Below are positions 1 through 7,388 of a stretch of DNA of 12,390 bases, in pieces. Numbering within the stretch: the stretch's first letter is position 1; each line of letters begins with the position of its first letter. Source of the DNA: an uncultured Eggerthellaceae bacterium (lineage in GTDB: Bacteria; Actinomycetota; Coriobacteriia; Coriobacteriales; Eggerthellaceae); the NCBI GenBank assembly GCA_947565915.1, contig CANOHY010000044.1, forward strand, positions 1 through 12,390, read 5' to 3'. The position numbers and the translations under genes were made by a program. The notes below the pieces were generated by a model. It saw only the letters and a list, made by a program, of their open reading frames with translations, ran no database searches and was not told the DNA's origin.

Positions 1-584
1 AGCATGATGATCGTGGCTATGTAGAACCCGAACCAGAATTGTATGGGCGTTTGTCTAATCTAGCGCAAGTGACAGCGGCGGGTCTCGAGCATTATGGCAT
101 GATCTCCGAAGCTGACGTTGAGGAGATGGAGCTTTTGCAGCAGATTTGCGACAATCTGAAGGCCATGTCAGAGAAGGAACTTGCTGGCACGGAACTCTCG
201 AGCGACGAATACGACTTCATCCGCTCCTATGGTGGTCAATTGGAACACTTCTGGGATGAGGTTAATCCCAATGCTCGCGGTGGTTCGAACAAAGCAGATA
301 TGTCACCCGTGCCTTTGGTAGCCGACATTGCTACCGATGCTACCAATGGCGCATGTTTGGAGATTGCGACGGGCAAAGTAAACGATATTTATGTAGTGGT
401 ACCTATTAATGGCGAGCTGCATTTGACTAGAGGTGCCGTGTTTAGCGACTACCAGTTCACCGTGCCTATTTCCGAGCGCATGACAGATTCCACCTGGCGC
501 TCCATGCTGGGCATCGGCGGAAGCCCGTCGAAGAACGTGCCTGATATGGTGGAGTGGGTGGACGACTTCACGGTGACGAAGTAG
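1..584 (+). CDS. DUF3160 domain protein, C-terminal part (runs in from the left edge)
   Basis: The frame is open from base 3 to the TAG at 582-584 and gives about 193 residues. It has no start of its own: a TTG at 39 lies mid-domain without a ribosome-binding site, so I read this as the 3' end of a longer gene. The segment begins HDDRGYVEPEPELYGRL and continues with an acidic helical stretch, then RSYGGQLEHFWDEV. Next come PLVADIATDATNG, LEIATGKVNDIYVVVPINGE, an RGAVFSDYQF strand and a closing SERMTDSTWRSML motif. I recognise this series as the end of the DUF3160 family, large proteins of unknown biochemical function that are often exported. The family assignment is from memory of its conserved motifs. 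The stop lies 14 nt before the CapA-like gene, so the two are probably cotranscribed and may act together at the cell surface. Function is unknown, and the N-terminus and any signal peptide lie outside the window. Confidence 0.85.
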   Translation, partial: HDDRGYVEPEPELYGRLSNLAQVTAAGLEHYGMISEADVEEMELLQQICDNLKAMSEKELAGTELSSDEYDFIRSYGGQLEHFWDEVNPNARGGSNKADMSPVPLVADIATDATNGACLEIATGKVNDIYVVVPINGELHLTRGAVFSDYQFTVPISERMTDSTWRSMLGIGGSPSKNVPDMVEWVDDFTVTK

Positions 585-598
585 CGCAGGAGCAGTCC

Positions 599-2221
599 TT
601 GAGAGGCATGCCGAGGGCCTGGGGAGCAGCATTGGCGCTGTGCGCCGTGCTGCTCCTTTGCTTTGGCTGCATGCCAAGAAGCGAAGTCGAGCTCTTGCCC
701 GATTGGGCAACGTTCGAAGACAGGGAGTTCGAAGCCGATCTGGACGGGGACGGGGTGCTCGAGCTTGTTACCTTGAAGGACAAGCTGCTCGTCGTGGAGG
801 AGCCGTTGCTCGATGAGCGTGAATCGGGCGGAGCTAACGAGAGCGCAGCGAGCAGAGCTCAGCTTCCCGAGGGACGTTACACTTCTGATGCTTGGGTGCG
901 CGACATCGATCACGATGGCATGCCTGAAGTGGTCACGCTCACCTGGAAGCGTGGCAGTTTCGGGCCGTATCGACCCTTCTGGCACACGGATGAAGACGAT
1001 GAGATGACCCAGCACCTCTTCGTGTTCTCCTACGTCGATGGCGAGCTGCGCGACAAGTGGCTCTCCTCGGACGTGCGCATGGAAATCCACGCGGCGCAAA
1101 TGGACGCAGCTGGCCGATTGACGCTTACCTTGACCGATGGGTCCCAGGAGATTTGCGAGTGGCAAGATTGGGGATTCGCCTTCCTTGATGAGGGCAATCC
1201 GTCCTGGAACGATGCCCTCTACGACTACGCGAGCATCGTGGTTGCAGGAGACGTGATAGCGCACGAGAGCATCCTGCAGCAAGCGCGACAAGAGGATGGA
1301 AGCTACTGCTTCGATGAGGCGTTCACGTCGATAGCGCCAACCGTACAAGGCGCTGATCTTGCCATCGTGAACCAGGAAGGTCCGCTCGTGCTGGACGAGG
1401 AGCTGGCGAGCGGAACGTTTCCGCAATTCGGCACACCAGCTGCCATGGCACAGGCTTACAAGCAAGCTGGTTTCGATGTTGTGGCGCTGGCGAACAACCA
1501 TATGCTCGATAGGGGAGCAGCAGGGGTTTCCCAAACAGCCGAGACGCTCGAGCGGGAGGGCTTGAGCCATGTTGGCTTGCGAAGCGAAAGCTCAAGGACT
1601 TCGCCATATCAGCCACTCGTGCTCATGCGCAATGACATCAGCGTGGGAATCGTGAATGCAACGTACGGGCTCAATGGAGCCGAAGCGTCGGATGGTGCCG
1701 AGATGGTCTCGCTGATAGAAGATGGCGATGGGCTCGTCGAGTGCGTACGCCAGCTATCCTCGCAAGTCGATTTCGCCTTGTGCTACTTGCATTGGGGCGA
1801 GGAGTACGAACCAGAGCCAGTCACAGGTCAGGAGACGTTGGCCTCTCGCCTCATTGATGCTGGCGCACAGGTGATCGTAGGCGCACATCCCCATGTGACT
1901 CAGCGGACAGAGGTTGTTACGACTGATTCGGGAAATACGGGAATCGTCTTCTTCAGCTTGGGTAACTTGGTTGCGAGCCAAATGGAGCCTGATACGGCCG
2001 TGGGATTGCTAGCGCAACTCGTCGTGCGAAAGGAGAAGGGCTCTGATGCGAAGGCTGTTCTCGCTGATTTCGCAGCGATTCCCACGGTGAGCCATATAAC
2101 CGAGGATTCAGCCCAGGTCTATTTACTCGAAGACTATGGCGATGATCTAGCCAGCGAGCACTGGTTCAGCGAATCGGAGCCTGACTGGCTTGTTCACGTT
2201 CGAGCGCAAGCAAGCTTCTGA
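599..2221 (+). CDS. CapA-family (PGA_cap, metallophosphatase-like) lipoprotein
   Basis: I start at TTG 599 because AGGAG (588-592) sits 6 nt upstream; the in-frame GTG at 554 lies inside the preceding gene. An ATG at 608 is possible but 15 nt from that site. The 540-aa product begins with a basic N-terminus and a hydrophobic core ending LLLCFGC, an imperfect lipobox (probable lipid Cys24). Residues 47-52 (DLDGDG) and 102-107 (DIDHDG) are Asp-rich loops like calcium loops of FG-GAP/VCBS repeats. The CapA domain spans about 212-475. It has GDVIAHE (217-223), NQEGPL (258-263), ANNHMLDRG (298-306), LHWGEEY (397-403), VGAHPHVTQ (427-435) and SLGNLVAS (453-460), the expected order of metal-site motifs in a calcineurin-like fold. 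The family is tied to capsular poly-gamma-glutamate synthesis, but many members sit outside cap operons and have no proven role. No capB or capC is present here, so capsule synthesis is not supported. It follows the DUF3160 gene by 14 nt. Confidence 0.9.
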   Translation: MRGMPRAWGAALALCAVLLLCFGCMPRSEVELLPDWATFEDREFEADLDGDGVLELVTLKDKLLVVEEPLLDERESGGANESAASRAQLPEGRYTSDAWVRDIDHDGMPEVVTLTWKRGSFGPYRPFWHTDEDDEMTQHLFVFSYVDGELRDKWLSSDVRMEIHAAQMDAAGRLTLTLTDGSQEICEWQDWGFAFLDEGNPSWNDALYDYASIVVAGDVIAHESILQQARQEDGSYCFDEAFTSIAPTVQGADLAIVNQEGPLVLDEELASGTFPQFGTPAAMAQAYKQAGFDVVALANNHMLDRGAAGVSQTAETLEREGLSHVGLRSESSRTSPYQPLVLMRNDISVGIVNATYGLNGAEASDGAEMVSLIEDGDGLVECVRQLSSQVDFALCYLHWGEEYEPEPVTGQETLASRLIDAGAQVIVGAHPHVTQRTEVVTTDSGNTGIVFFSLGNLVASQMEPDTAVGLLAQLVVRKEKGSDAKAVLADFAAIPTVSHITEDSAQVYLLEDYGDDLASEHWFSESEPDWLVHVRAQASF

Positions 2222-3995
2222 AGTGTGCTGATTCACGTTCGAGTTGCGCAGGGCTACCATCTAAGGTGAAGCGCCCCTCCTCCATGAGCAGCACGCGATC
2301 GAATCGGTCGATTCGCATGAGATGGTGCGTTACCAGCACGATGGTGCGATTTCCCAGAACATCGAGAAGGGTATCGAGCAGCTGGGCTTCCGTAGCATCG
2401 TCAAGCGCGTTGAAGGGCTCGTCGAGAACTACGATGGGAGCATTCGAGAGCAGCACGCGCGCAAGGGCCAAGCGATGCGCTTCACCTCCCGATAACTGCA
2501 CGCCCGTTTCGCCAATGGGCGTGTCGAGGCCTTGTGGGAGCGCTTCGAGCACTTGACCAAGCCCCACCGCGCGCAAAGCCTGCGATAGGGCTTCGTCGGG
2601 TACCACGGAACCGTCGAGCACGAGGTTCTCGCGAATGGTGCGGCTGAACAGATAGGGTGCTTGATCCAGTCGCGCAATAACTTGGGGAAGAGCGCTTCCG
2701 TAAGATGCGAGCTCGCGTTCGAACAGATTCACGTGACCGCTTGCGCATTCGAGTCGTCCGCAAAGCATCGAGAGGAATGTGCTCTTGCCTGAGCCGCTTC
2801 GCCCAAGTATCGCAACATGTTGCCCTGAAGGAATGCATGTGCTCAAATGAGAAAGGGTGTCGCATGCGTTTTCTGGGTAGGCAAAGCAGACATCATAGGC
2901 TTGGATTGCGGGATTGGACAGGTCCACCACCAATGGCCCATCGGGGGGCTTGCAAGGCGAATCTACCTGGGCTGCATCGCACTCGGTTGAGGCTTTCGCG
3001 TTGCAAGCAGGAATTTGCGCACATGATGTCGAGCGGTCTTCTTCAAGGAACCGCGAAAGCTCGCTCACTGCGCCTTCTTGCGCAGTGATGCTTGAAGCTG
3101 TGGCTGGAAGAAGCGAGAAGACCTCAGTGAGCGCGAGCATGCCCAAAGCAAATGCTGCGATGAGAAAAGAGCCATCGGGTGCAGTTGAAAGCGAGCTTGC
3201 AGATAGAAGCGCTGCTGCCAAGGAGGCTATGCCCATGGCAATGATGCTGCAAGCTTCGATGACGCGGACGCGGCTTCGGATGCGCGCGCTTGTTGCATCG
3301 AGTTGCTCGAGTGCGCTTTCGTGGAGAGAGAGCGCGACGCGCGCTCGTCCGGCCATGCGCCAATCATCGCGCCCGAGGATATCGTCGATCAAGCTGATGC
3401 TCTCTCGCGATTGCTCGGATGTGCGAGCGCGTTCCAAAGACCGCGTGGTCACGAGAGCCAATGCTGGCAGTGCGAACACGCAAACGGCACCTACCAGAAT
3501 CATGAGCGCAAGCATCTGCCAGCTAAAGAATCCGCAAAAGAGGCTGGCAACAAGCCAAAGCACATCTGCGATAGCGAGAGGAAATCCGATACGCAAATAG
3601 AGGTTCTGCAGGTTACCCACATCGCTTGCGAGACCTTGCAACAACTCGCCAGTCGCATAGGAATCAGCAGCATTTCGGGTACGCTCGCAGGCTGCCTGAA
3701 AGAGCGCAACGCGCACGCGCGAAGTCAACCTGAACACGCTATCGTGGCTTACGAGGCGCTCGGCATAGCGGCCCACAGGGCGTCCCAGCCCGAAGAGCTG
3801 AACGAAAGCCACGGGCACCAATACCGAGAACAAGGTGGTCGCAGGCGCGGCCGTTTTGCTGATGAGATACCCTGAGGTGAACATCAGAAGAACAGCACAG
3901 CCATAGGTTGCAAGCCCGAGCACGAGCGCAAGGAGCATCTGCGCTCGATAGCGCTTGGTGACCTTCACCAGCCAAGTTGCGCGCCATAGCTTCAT
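2166..3995 (-). CDS. cydC: Thiol exporter ABC subunit CydC
   Basis: This 609-aa half-transporter pairs with CydD to export cysteine/glutathione-type thiols across the membrane, which supports assembly of cytochrome bd and c-type cytochromes (family knowledge from E. coli). Residues about 20-310 form the six-helix domain, including FTSGYLISKTA, FGLGRPVGRYAERLVSHDSV and LLQGLASDVGNLQN, the pattern that marks CydC rather than a generic exporter. The ATPase domain has Walker A GRSGSGKST (398-406), Q-loop Gln445, signature LSGGE (501-505), Walker B IVVLDEP (521-527) and switch His557, so it looks catalytically competent. The ATG overlaps the cydD stop (ATGA, 3992-3995), with AAGGTGA 6 nt upstream inside cydD. 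It is longer than the roughly 570-aa E. coli protein, mainly through a cysteine-containing linker at about 320-352. The last 56 bp overlap the convergent capA-like gene. Confidence 0.93.
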   Translation of the reverse strand: MKLWRATWLVKVTKRYRAQMLLALVLGLATYGCAVLLMFTSGYLISKTAAPATTLFSVLVPVAFVQLFGLGRPVGRYAERLVSHDSVFRLTSRVRVALFQAACERTRNAADSYATGELLQGLASDVGNLQNLYLRIGFPLAIADVLWLVASLFCGFFSWQMLALMILVGAVCVFALPALALVTTRSLERARTSEQSRESISLIDDILGRDDWRMAGRARVALSLHESALEQLDATSARIRSRVRVIEACSIIAMGIASLAAALLSASSLSTAPDGSFLIAAFALGMLALTEVFSLLPATASSITAQEGAVSELSRFLEEDRSTSCAQIPACNAKASTECDAAQVDSPCKPPDGPLVVDLSNPAIQAYDVCFAYPENACDTLSHLSTCIPSGQHVAILGRSGSGKSTFLSMLCGRLECASGHVNLFERELASYGSALPQVIARLDQAPYLFSRTIRENLVLDGSVVPDEALSQALRAVGLGQVLEALPQGLDTPIGETGVQLSGGEAHRLALARVLLSNAPIVVLDEPFNALDDATEAQLLDTLLDVLGNRTIVLVTHHLMRIDRFDRVLLMEEGRFTLDGSPAQLERESAHFRSLLALEREQASQAPIR

Positions 3996-5710
3996 TGCGC
4001 ATCACCTTGTGCCGTATGAGGGGGTGTTTCGAGCTTGCTGATCGGCGCGTCTGCTCCCAAGTGCCCATCGTCGAGGAAGATGGCGCGGTCCATCGAATCG
4101 AGCCAATGCAGCCGATGCGTCGCGAAGATCACCAGCTTGCCTTCCATGAGAGGCAGGATGCGCTTCTTCAGCTCGAGCTCGGTTTCTATGTCGAGGTGCG
4201 CAGTGGGCTCGTCGAACAATAAGATAGGGCGCTTGTCCAAAAGCGCGCGGGCGAGGGCAACCCGATGTGCCTCGCCTCCCGACAGCTCGCGCGCGCCTTC
4301 GCCGACGAGCGTGTCTATGCCTTGGGGAAGCGAAGCGACGAGGGGCTCGAGACCAACAGTTTCAAGGGCGCCCATGATGTCTTCCCGTGACGCATTGGGA
4401 GCATAGAACGATATGTTCTGGGCGAGGGTGCCGCGGAAGATCCAAGGTTTTTGGGGGATGAGGTGAAGCAGGTTTCGCCATGAGTCGGCCTGCAAGCTCG
4501 CAGACTCGTTCCCGTTCGCATCGCATATGCCTGAACTTGGCGTCGCGAGGCCCGCCAATACGGAAATCAAGCTGCTCTTGCCGGCGCCGCTTGGCCCTAT
4601 GAGGGCGACGCGTTCGAAGCCATGGAATTCGAGCGAAATATCGTGGAGCCCGGCGTTATGAGACGAGCGTGCATCTTCCTGAGCGTACTCGAGGTTGATT
4701 TCGCTTAGGCTCAAATGCGAATGGGCATCCCACCGCAGCGGACCAAGCTTATCGGGCGGCATGCTCGAAGAGCCTTCAAGCAATTCGAGCAAGGAAGCGA
4801 GAGCATTTCGCGCATCGAGGGACGCATGGAAGTCGCTTGCGAAGGCACGAATGGGGCTGTAGAACTCTGGGGCCAGGATGAGCACGGCCAAGGCGAGTGC
4901 AAGCGAAAGAGAGCCATCGAGAAGCCTCATGGCGAGCATCATGGCGATGCCTGCGATCCCAAGCGTGGCAGTGAGGTCGAGCAGGGCTCCAGAGAGCGTG
5001 GCCACAGCTATGGTCTTCATAGATGCCTTGCGCAGACGCTCGCTCGTGCTATGAACCAGAGCGGCTTCGCGTTGCGTGGTGCCGAAGGAATGAAGCACGG
5101 GAAGCCCGCGCAAGGTGTCGATGAAATAGTTGGAAAGCTTGCCGTAGTGCTCGTACTGCACGGCCGCGCGCGCTTTTGCCTGACGCCCGAGTATGACCAT
5201 GAACATGCCTATGACCGGAATGGTGGCAAGCAATATGACGCCGCTCACCCAATCAAGCACCAGCACGGCGATGAGCAGCGGCAACGAGATGCCGATAATC
5301 GCGCAGATCTTTGGCGGGACAAGGCGAAGATAGGCAGCTATCTGGGGCACTTCGTCGCTTGCTGCATGCGCGAGCTTGGTAGCAGATGCCTCGTTTTCTG
5401 CGTTTGGCTGCTCGAGGAATACCCTCATTAGCAAGCGTGAGCGCAGCTCATTGGATTCGCGCAGGGAATACCGATCAAGAATGCTCTCTTGAGCGAGCAC
5501 AACAAGGCGTCGTAGCAAGAACGCTGCTAGAAAGGCTGCGAAGCAGAGCTGTGTGGGATGTGCTAGGTTCTGGCCAGCGAGCCCAGCGATGCCGCTTGCC
5601 AAGCTGAGCGACTGCAGGATTATGAGACCTGAGCAAGCAAGGGCAGCTAGCAGCAGTCCTGCGAGGACGGCTTTGAAACCCTTGAATATGAAGAGGTTCT
5701 TATCGATCAT
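3992..5710 (-). CDS. cydD: Thiol exporter ABC subunit CydD
   Basis: This 572-aa half-transporter is the first gene of a cydDC pair. The membrane domain covers about residues 10-300. It contains LRESNELRSRLL, the coupling-helix region RGLPVLHSFG (201-210), and APEFYSPIRAF (280-290), the last a hallmark of CydD. The nucleotide-binding domain has Walker A GPSGAGKSS (372-380), Q-loop Gln420, signature LSGGE (476-480), Walker B ILLFDEP (496-502) and switch His532. Both subunits therefore keep full ATPase motifs. Known role: exporting cysteine (CydDC) to balance thiol redox state in the exported compartment for respiratory cytochromes. The cydAB oxidase genes are not in this window. The ATG has no clear Shine-Dalgarno sequence. 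It sits 6 nt after a TGG-TATCGT extended -10-like element, so a leaderless transcript is possible. The upstream symporter ends in a strong terminator, so cydDC probably has its own promoter in the roughly 35 bp between. Confidence 0.93.
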   Translation of the reverse strand: MIDKNLFIFKGFKAVLAGLLLAALACSGLIILQSLSLASGIAGLAGQNLAHPTQLCFAAFLAAFLLRRLVVLAQESILDRYSLRESNELRSRLLMRVFLEQPNAENEASATKLAHAASDEVPQIAAYLRLVPPKICAIIGISLPLLIAVLVLDWVSGVILLATIPVIGMFMVILGRQAKARAAVQYEHYGKLSNYFIDTLRGLPVLHSFGTTQREAALVHSTSERLRKASMKTIAVATLSGALLDLTATLGIAGIAMMLAMRLLDGSLSLALALAVLILAPEFYSPIRAFASDFHASLDARNALASLLELLEGSSSMPPDKLGPLRWDAHSHLSLSEINLEYAQEDARSSHNAGLHDISLEFHGFERVALIGPSGAGKSSLISVLAGLATPSSGICDANGNESASLQADSWRNLLHLIPQKPWIFRGTLAQNISFYAPNASREDIMGALETVGLEPLVASLPQGIDTLVGEGARELSGGEAHRVALARALLDKRPILLFDEPTAHLDIETELELKKRILPLMEGKLVIFATHRLHWLDSMDRAIFLDDGHLGADAPISKLETPPHTAQGDAQ

Positions 5711-5716
5711 ATGCCC

Positions 5717-5725
5717 ACGATACCA
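5717..5725 (-). promoter_or_regulatory. Possible extended -10 of cydD (leaderless start)
   Basis: On the minus strand TGG is followed directly by TATCGT (a TGn-TANNNT pattern) and then 6 nt to the cydD ATG, which would put transcription start on or next to the start codon. No Shine-Dalgarno-like sequence is evident before the ATG. The 97-nt gap also holds the symporter terminator, so there is little room for another promoter. No good -35 is visible. The assignment is inference from spacing. Confidence 0.4.
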
Positions 5726-5734
5726 TTGCGAGCA

Positions 5735-5770
5735 TATAAAAGAGAGGGGAGAGCGAGTGCTGCTCTCCCC
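5735..5770 (-). terminator. Intrinsic terminator of the AGCS symporter gene
   Basis: On the minus strand a perfect 9-bp stem (GGGGAGAGC with GCTCTCCCC; 5762-5770 paired with 5746-5754) with a 7-nt loop is followed by TCTCTTTTATATG. It lies 39 nt after the symporter stop codon at 5809 and only about 35 nt before the cydD start, so it should insulate cydDC from the symporter transcript. Confidence 0.8.
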
Positions 5771-5808
5771 GTGAAATGCTTCAACTCGAATTTAGCTAAC
5801 GCTCGCTG

Positions 5809-7332
5809 CTACTTGTTTTCGTCCAGCGCGTCCACGAGCTCCTCTTCGACCTCCTTCGCATCGCGAGCAAGCTCGTCATGCTCGCGCCATGCCTCAGCGC
5901 GAGCCTTATCCTCAGCTCGCTCTTCGGGCACGTCGCGCGCATATTTGTCGTGCTTGGCGTTCGCGATGGCAACGATGCTGCCCGAAAGGGCTAGAAGGCC
6001 AATGGCGTTGGGAATCACCATTAGCTGATTGAACATGTCAGCAAGCTCCCAAACGAGGTCGTTGCTGAGCAGTGCGCCCAGGAAGATGAACATGAGCGCG
6101 ATGATGCGGAAGGGCAGCACTGCCTTCTTGCCGAAGAGGTACTCCACGTTGATCTTCGCGAACAGGTTCCACGACAGGATAGTGCTGAAGGCGAAGAACA
6201 GCAGGCAGATAGCTACGAACCAAGCACCGAAGCTCTCGCCGAAGAACTTGCCGAAGGCCAGCTGTGCGATGTTCGTTTTCGTGATCTCGCTTGCGGTGAG
6301 CGCGGCGTAGTCTCCCGTGGCAAGAGCGCCGTCACCCACATAGAACACAGAGAGCACTACGAGCGCTGTCATGGTGACCACGATGATGGTATCGATGAAT
6401 ACGCCGATCATTGCGACCACGCCTTGCTCATGTGGGTTGCGAACCTCTGCGAGCGCATGGGCATGCGGCGTGGATCCCATGCCGGCTTCGTTGGAGAACA
6501 AGCCGCGCTTGGCTCCCTGCGAGATAGCTGCGATGATGCCGAAAGTGGCACCGCCTACGGCCGCCGAAGGATCGAATGCGCAATGGAAGATAAGGCCGAA
6601 GGTGGCTGGGATATTCTGGTAGTTCATGCAGAGGATCACGAGCGATCCCACCACATAGAGCACAGCCATGATGGGGACGATCTTCTCGGTGACGCTTGCA
6701 AGGCGGGAAACTCCGCCGATGAATACGATGCCAGCGGCAATCACTACGACAAGTCCCATGACCCAGGTGGGAATACCGAAGGCGTTGTTCATGGTTTCGG
6801 CGATGGAGTTCGACTGCACCATGGAGCCCATGAAGCCAAGGGCCAAGATGATGGCGACGGCGAAGAATCCTGCCAGGAACTTGCCGCCCGAGCCCTTGAA
6901 GGCCGTAGTTATGTAGTAGACCGGGCCACCATGAACGGTGCCGTCTGCATCCACAACGCGCGTCTTCTGCGCCATGACCGCTTCGGCATAGTTGGTTGCC
7001 ATGCCAAGAAGGGCAATCACCCACATCCAGAAGATTGCTCCAGGGCCACCAATGATGATGGCTCCGCATGCACCCACGATATTTCCCGTGCCCACTTGAG
7101 CGGCAACGGCTGTGGCGAGCGCCTGGAACGAGGTCATGCCACCGCCTTGCTTGCCACCACGCAGCGAGAAGTCGCCGAACAGGCGCCTCCATCCTTCTGC
7201 GAAGCCCCTGAACTGGATGCCCTTGGTGCGCACGGTGAACCAAACGCCCATGCCCACCAGAAGGATGATGAGGATGTAATTCGAAAGATAGTTGTTGATG
7301 GTAACGACGATGTCGAGCAGCGCTTGCTCCAT
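5809..7332 (-). CDS. Sodium:alanine/glycine symporter (AGCS family)
   Basis: This 507-aa polytopic membrane protein belongs to the alanine/glycine:cation symporter family, which imports Ala or Gly with Na+ (or H+). Diagnostic stretches are TSFQALATAVAAQVGTGNIV (67-86), GGPGAIFWMWVIALLGMATN (95-114), GGVSRLASVTEKIVPIMA (206-223), RGLFSNEAGMGSTPHAHA (276-293) and FSTILSWNLFAKINVEYLFG (382-401). About ten or eleven hydrophobic segments are visible. Residues 457-507 form a highly charged cytoplasmic tail rich in Glu, Asp, Arg and Ala. The length is close to the usual 450-500 aa plus this tail. The ATG is supported by AAAGGAGGG (7336-7344), 3 nt away. The leader carries a glycine riboswitch, which points to glycine as a transported or sensed substrate. 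The gene is monocistronic, with a terminator right after it. The exact substrate (Gly versus Ala) cannot be settled from sequence. Confidence 0.95.
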   Translation of the reverse strand: MEQALLDIVVTINNYLSNYILIILLVGMGVWFTVRTKGIQFRGFAEGWRRLFGDFSLRGGKQGGGMTSFQALATAVAAQVGTGNIVGACGAIIIGGPGAIFWMWVIALLGMATNYAEAVMAQKTRVVDADGTVHGGPVYYITTAFKGSGGKFLAGFFAVAIILALGFMGSMVQSNSIAETMNNAFGIPTWVMGLVVVIAAGIVFIGGVSRLASVTEKIVPIMAVLYVVGSLVILCMNYQNIPATFGLIFHCAFDPSAAVGGATFGIIAAISQGAKRGLFSNEAGMGSTPHAHALAEVRNPHEQGVVAMIGVFIDTIIVVTMTALVVLSVFYVGDGALATGDYAALTASEITKTNIAQLAFGKFFGESFGAWFVAICLLFFAFSTILSWNLFAKINVEYLFGKKAVLPFRIIALMFIFLGALLSNDLVWELADMFNQLMVIPNAIGLLALSGSIVAIANAKHDKYARDVPEERAEDKARAEAWREHDELARDAKEVEEELVDALDENK

Positions 7333-7335
7333 GTT

Positions 7336-7362
7336 CCCTCCTTTCGCGAAAACGCCGGAGGG
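7336..7362 (-). promoter_or_regulatory. Possible SD-sequestering stem in the symporter leader
   Basis: Minus-strand CCCTCC (7357-7362) is a perfect complement of the Shine-Dalgarno core GGAGGG (7336-7341), with 15 nt between. The loop can itself form a small GCG-TTTT-CGC stem. Pairing would hide the ribosome-binding site of the symporter, so the riboswitch just upstream could act at the translational level. This is inference from complementarity; no folding was computed. Confidence 0.5.
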
Positions 7363-7388
7363 CCAGGTTATGCAGCATGTGCTGCGCG

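Noticed and set aside
39..41. TTG at 39 as the start of an independent 181-aa gene
   Set aside because: The frame stays open to the window edge and the upstream residues (RGYVEPEPEL) fit the DUF3160 family, so the gene is truncated by the window.
554..598. GTG at 554 as the start of the capA-like gene
   Set aside because: It lies inside the DUF3160 gene and would put 15 polar residues before the signal peptide. TTG 599 has AGGAG at ideal spacing.
449..1570. 373-codon - strand frame antisense to the capA-like gene
   Set aside because: No ribosome-binding site or known motifs. The + strand encodes ordered CapA motifs over the same bases.
2914..3600. 228-codon + strand frame antisense to cydC
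   Set aside because: Ser/Ala/Arg-rich shadow of the CydC membrane-domain coding strand, with no initiation signals.
6428..7378. 316-codon - strand frame overlapping the symporter in another phase
   Set aside because: Arg/His/Trp-rich, low-complexity translation without motifs; it is an out-of-phase shadow of the same gene.
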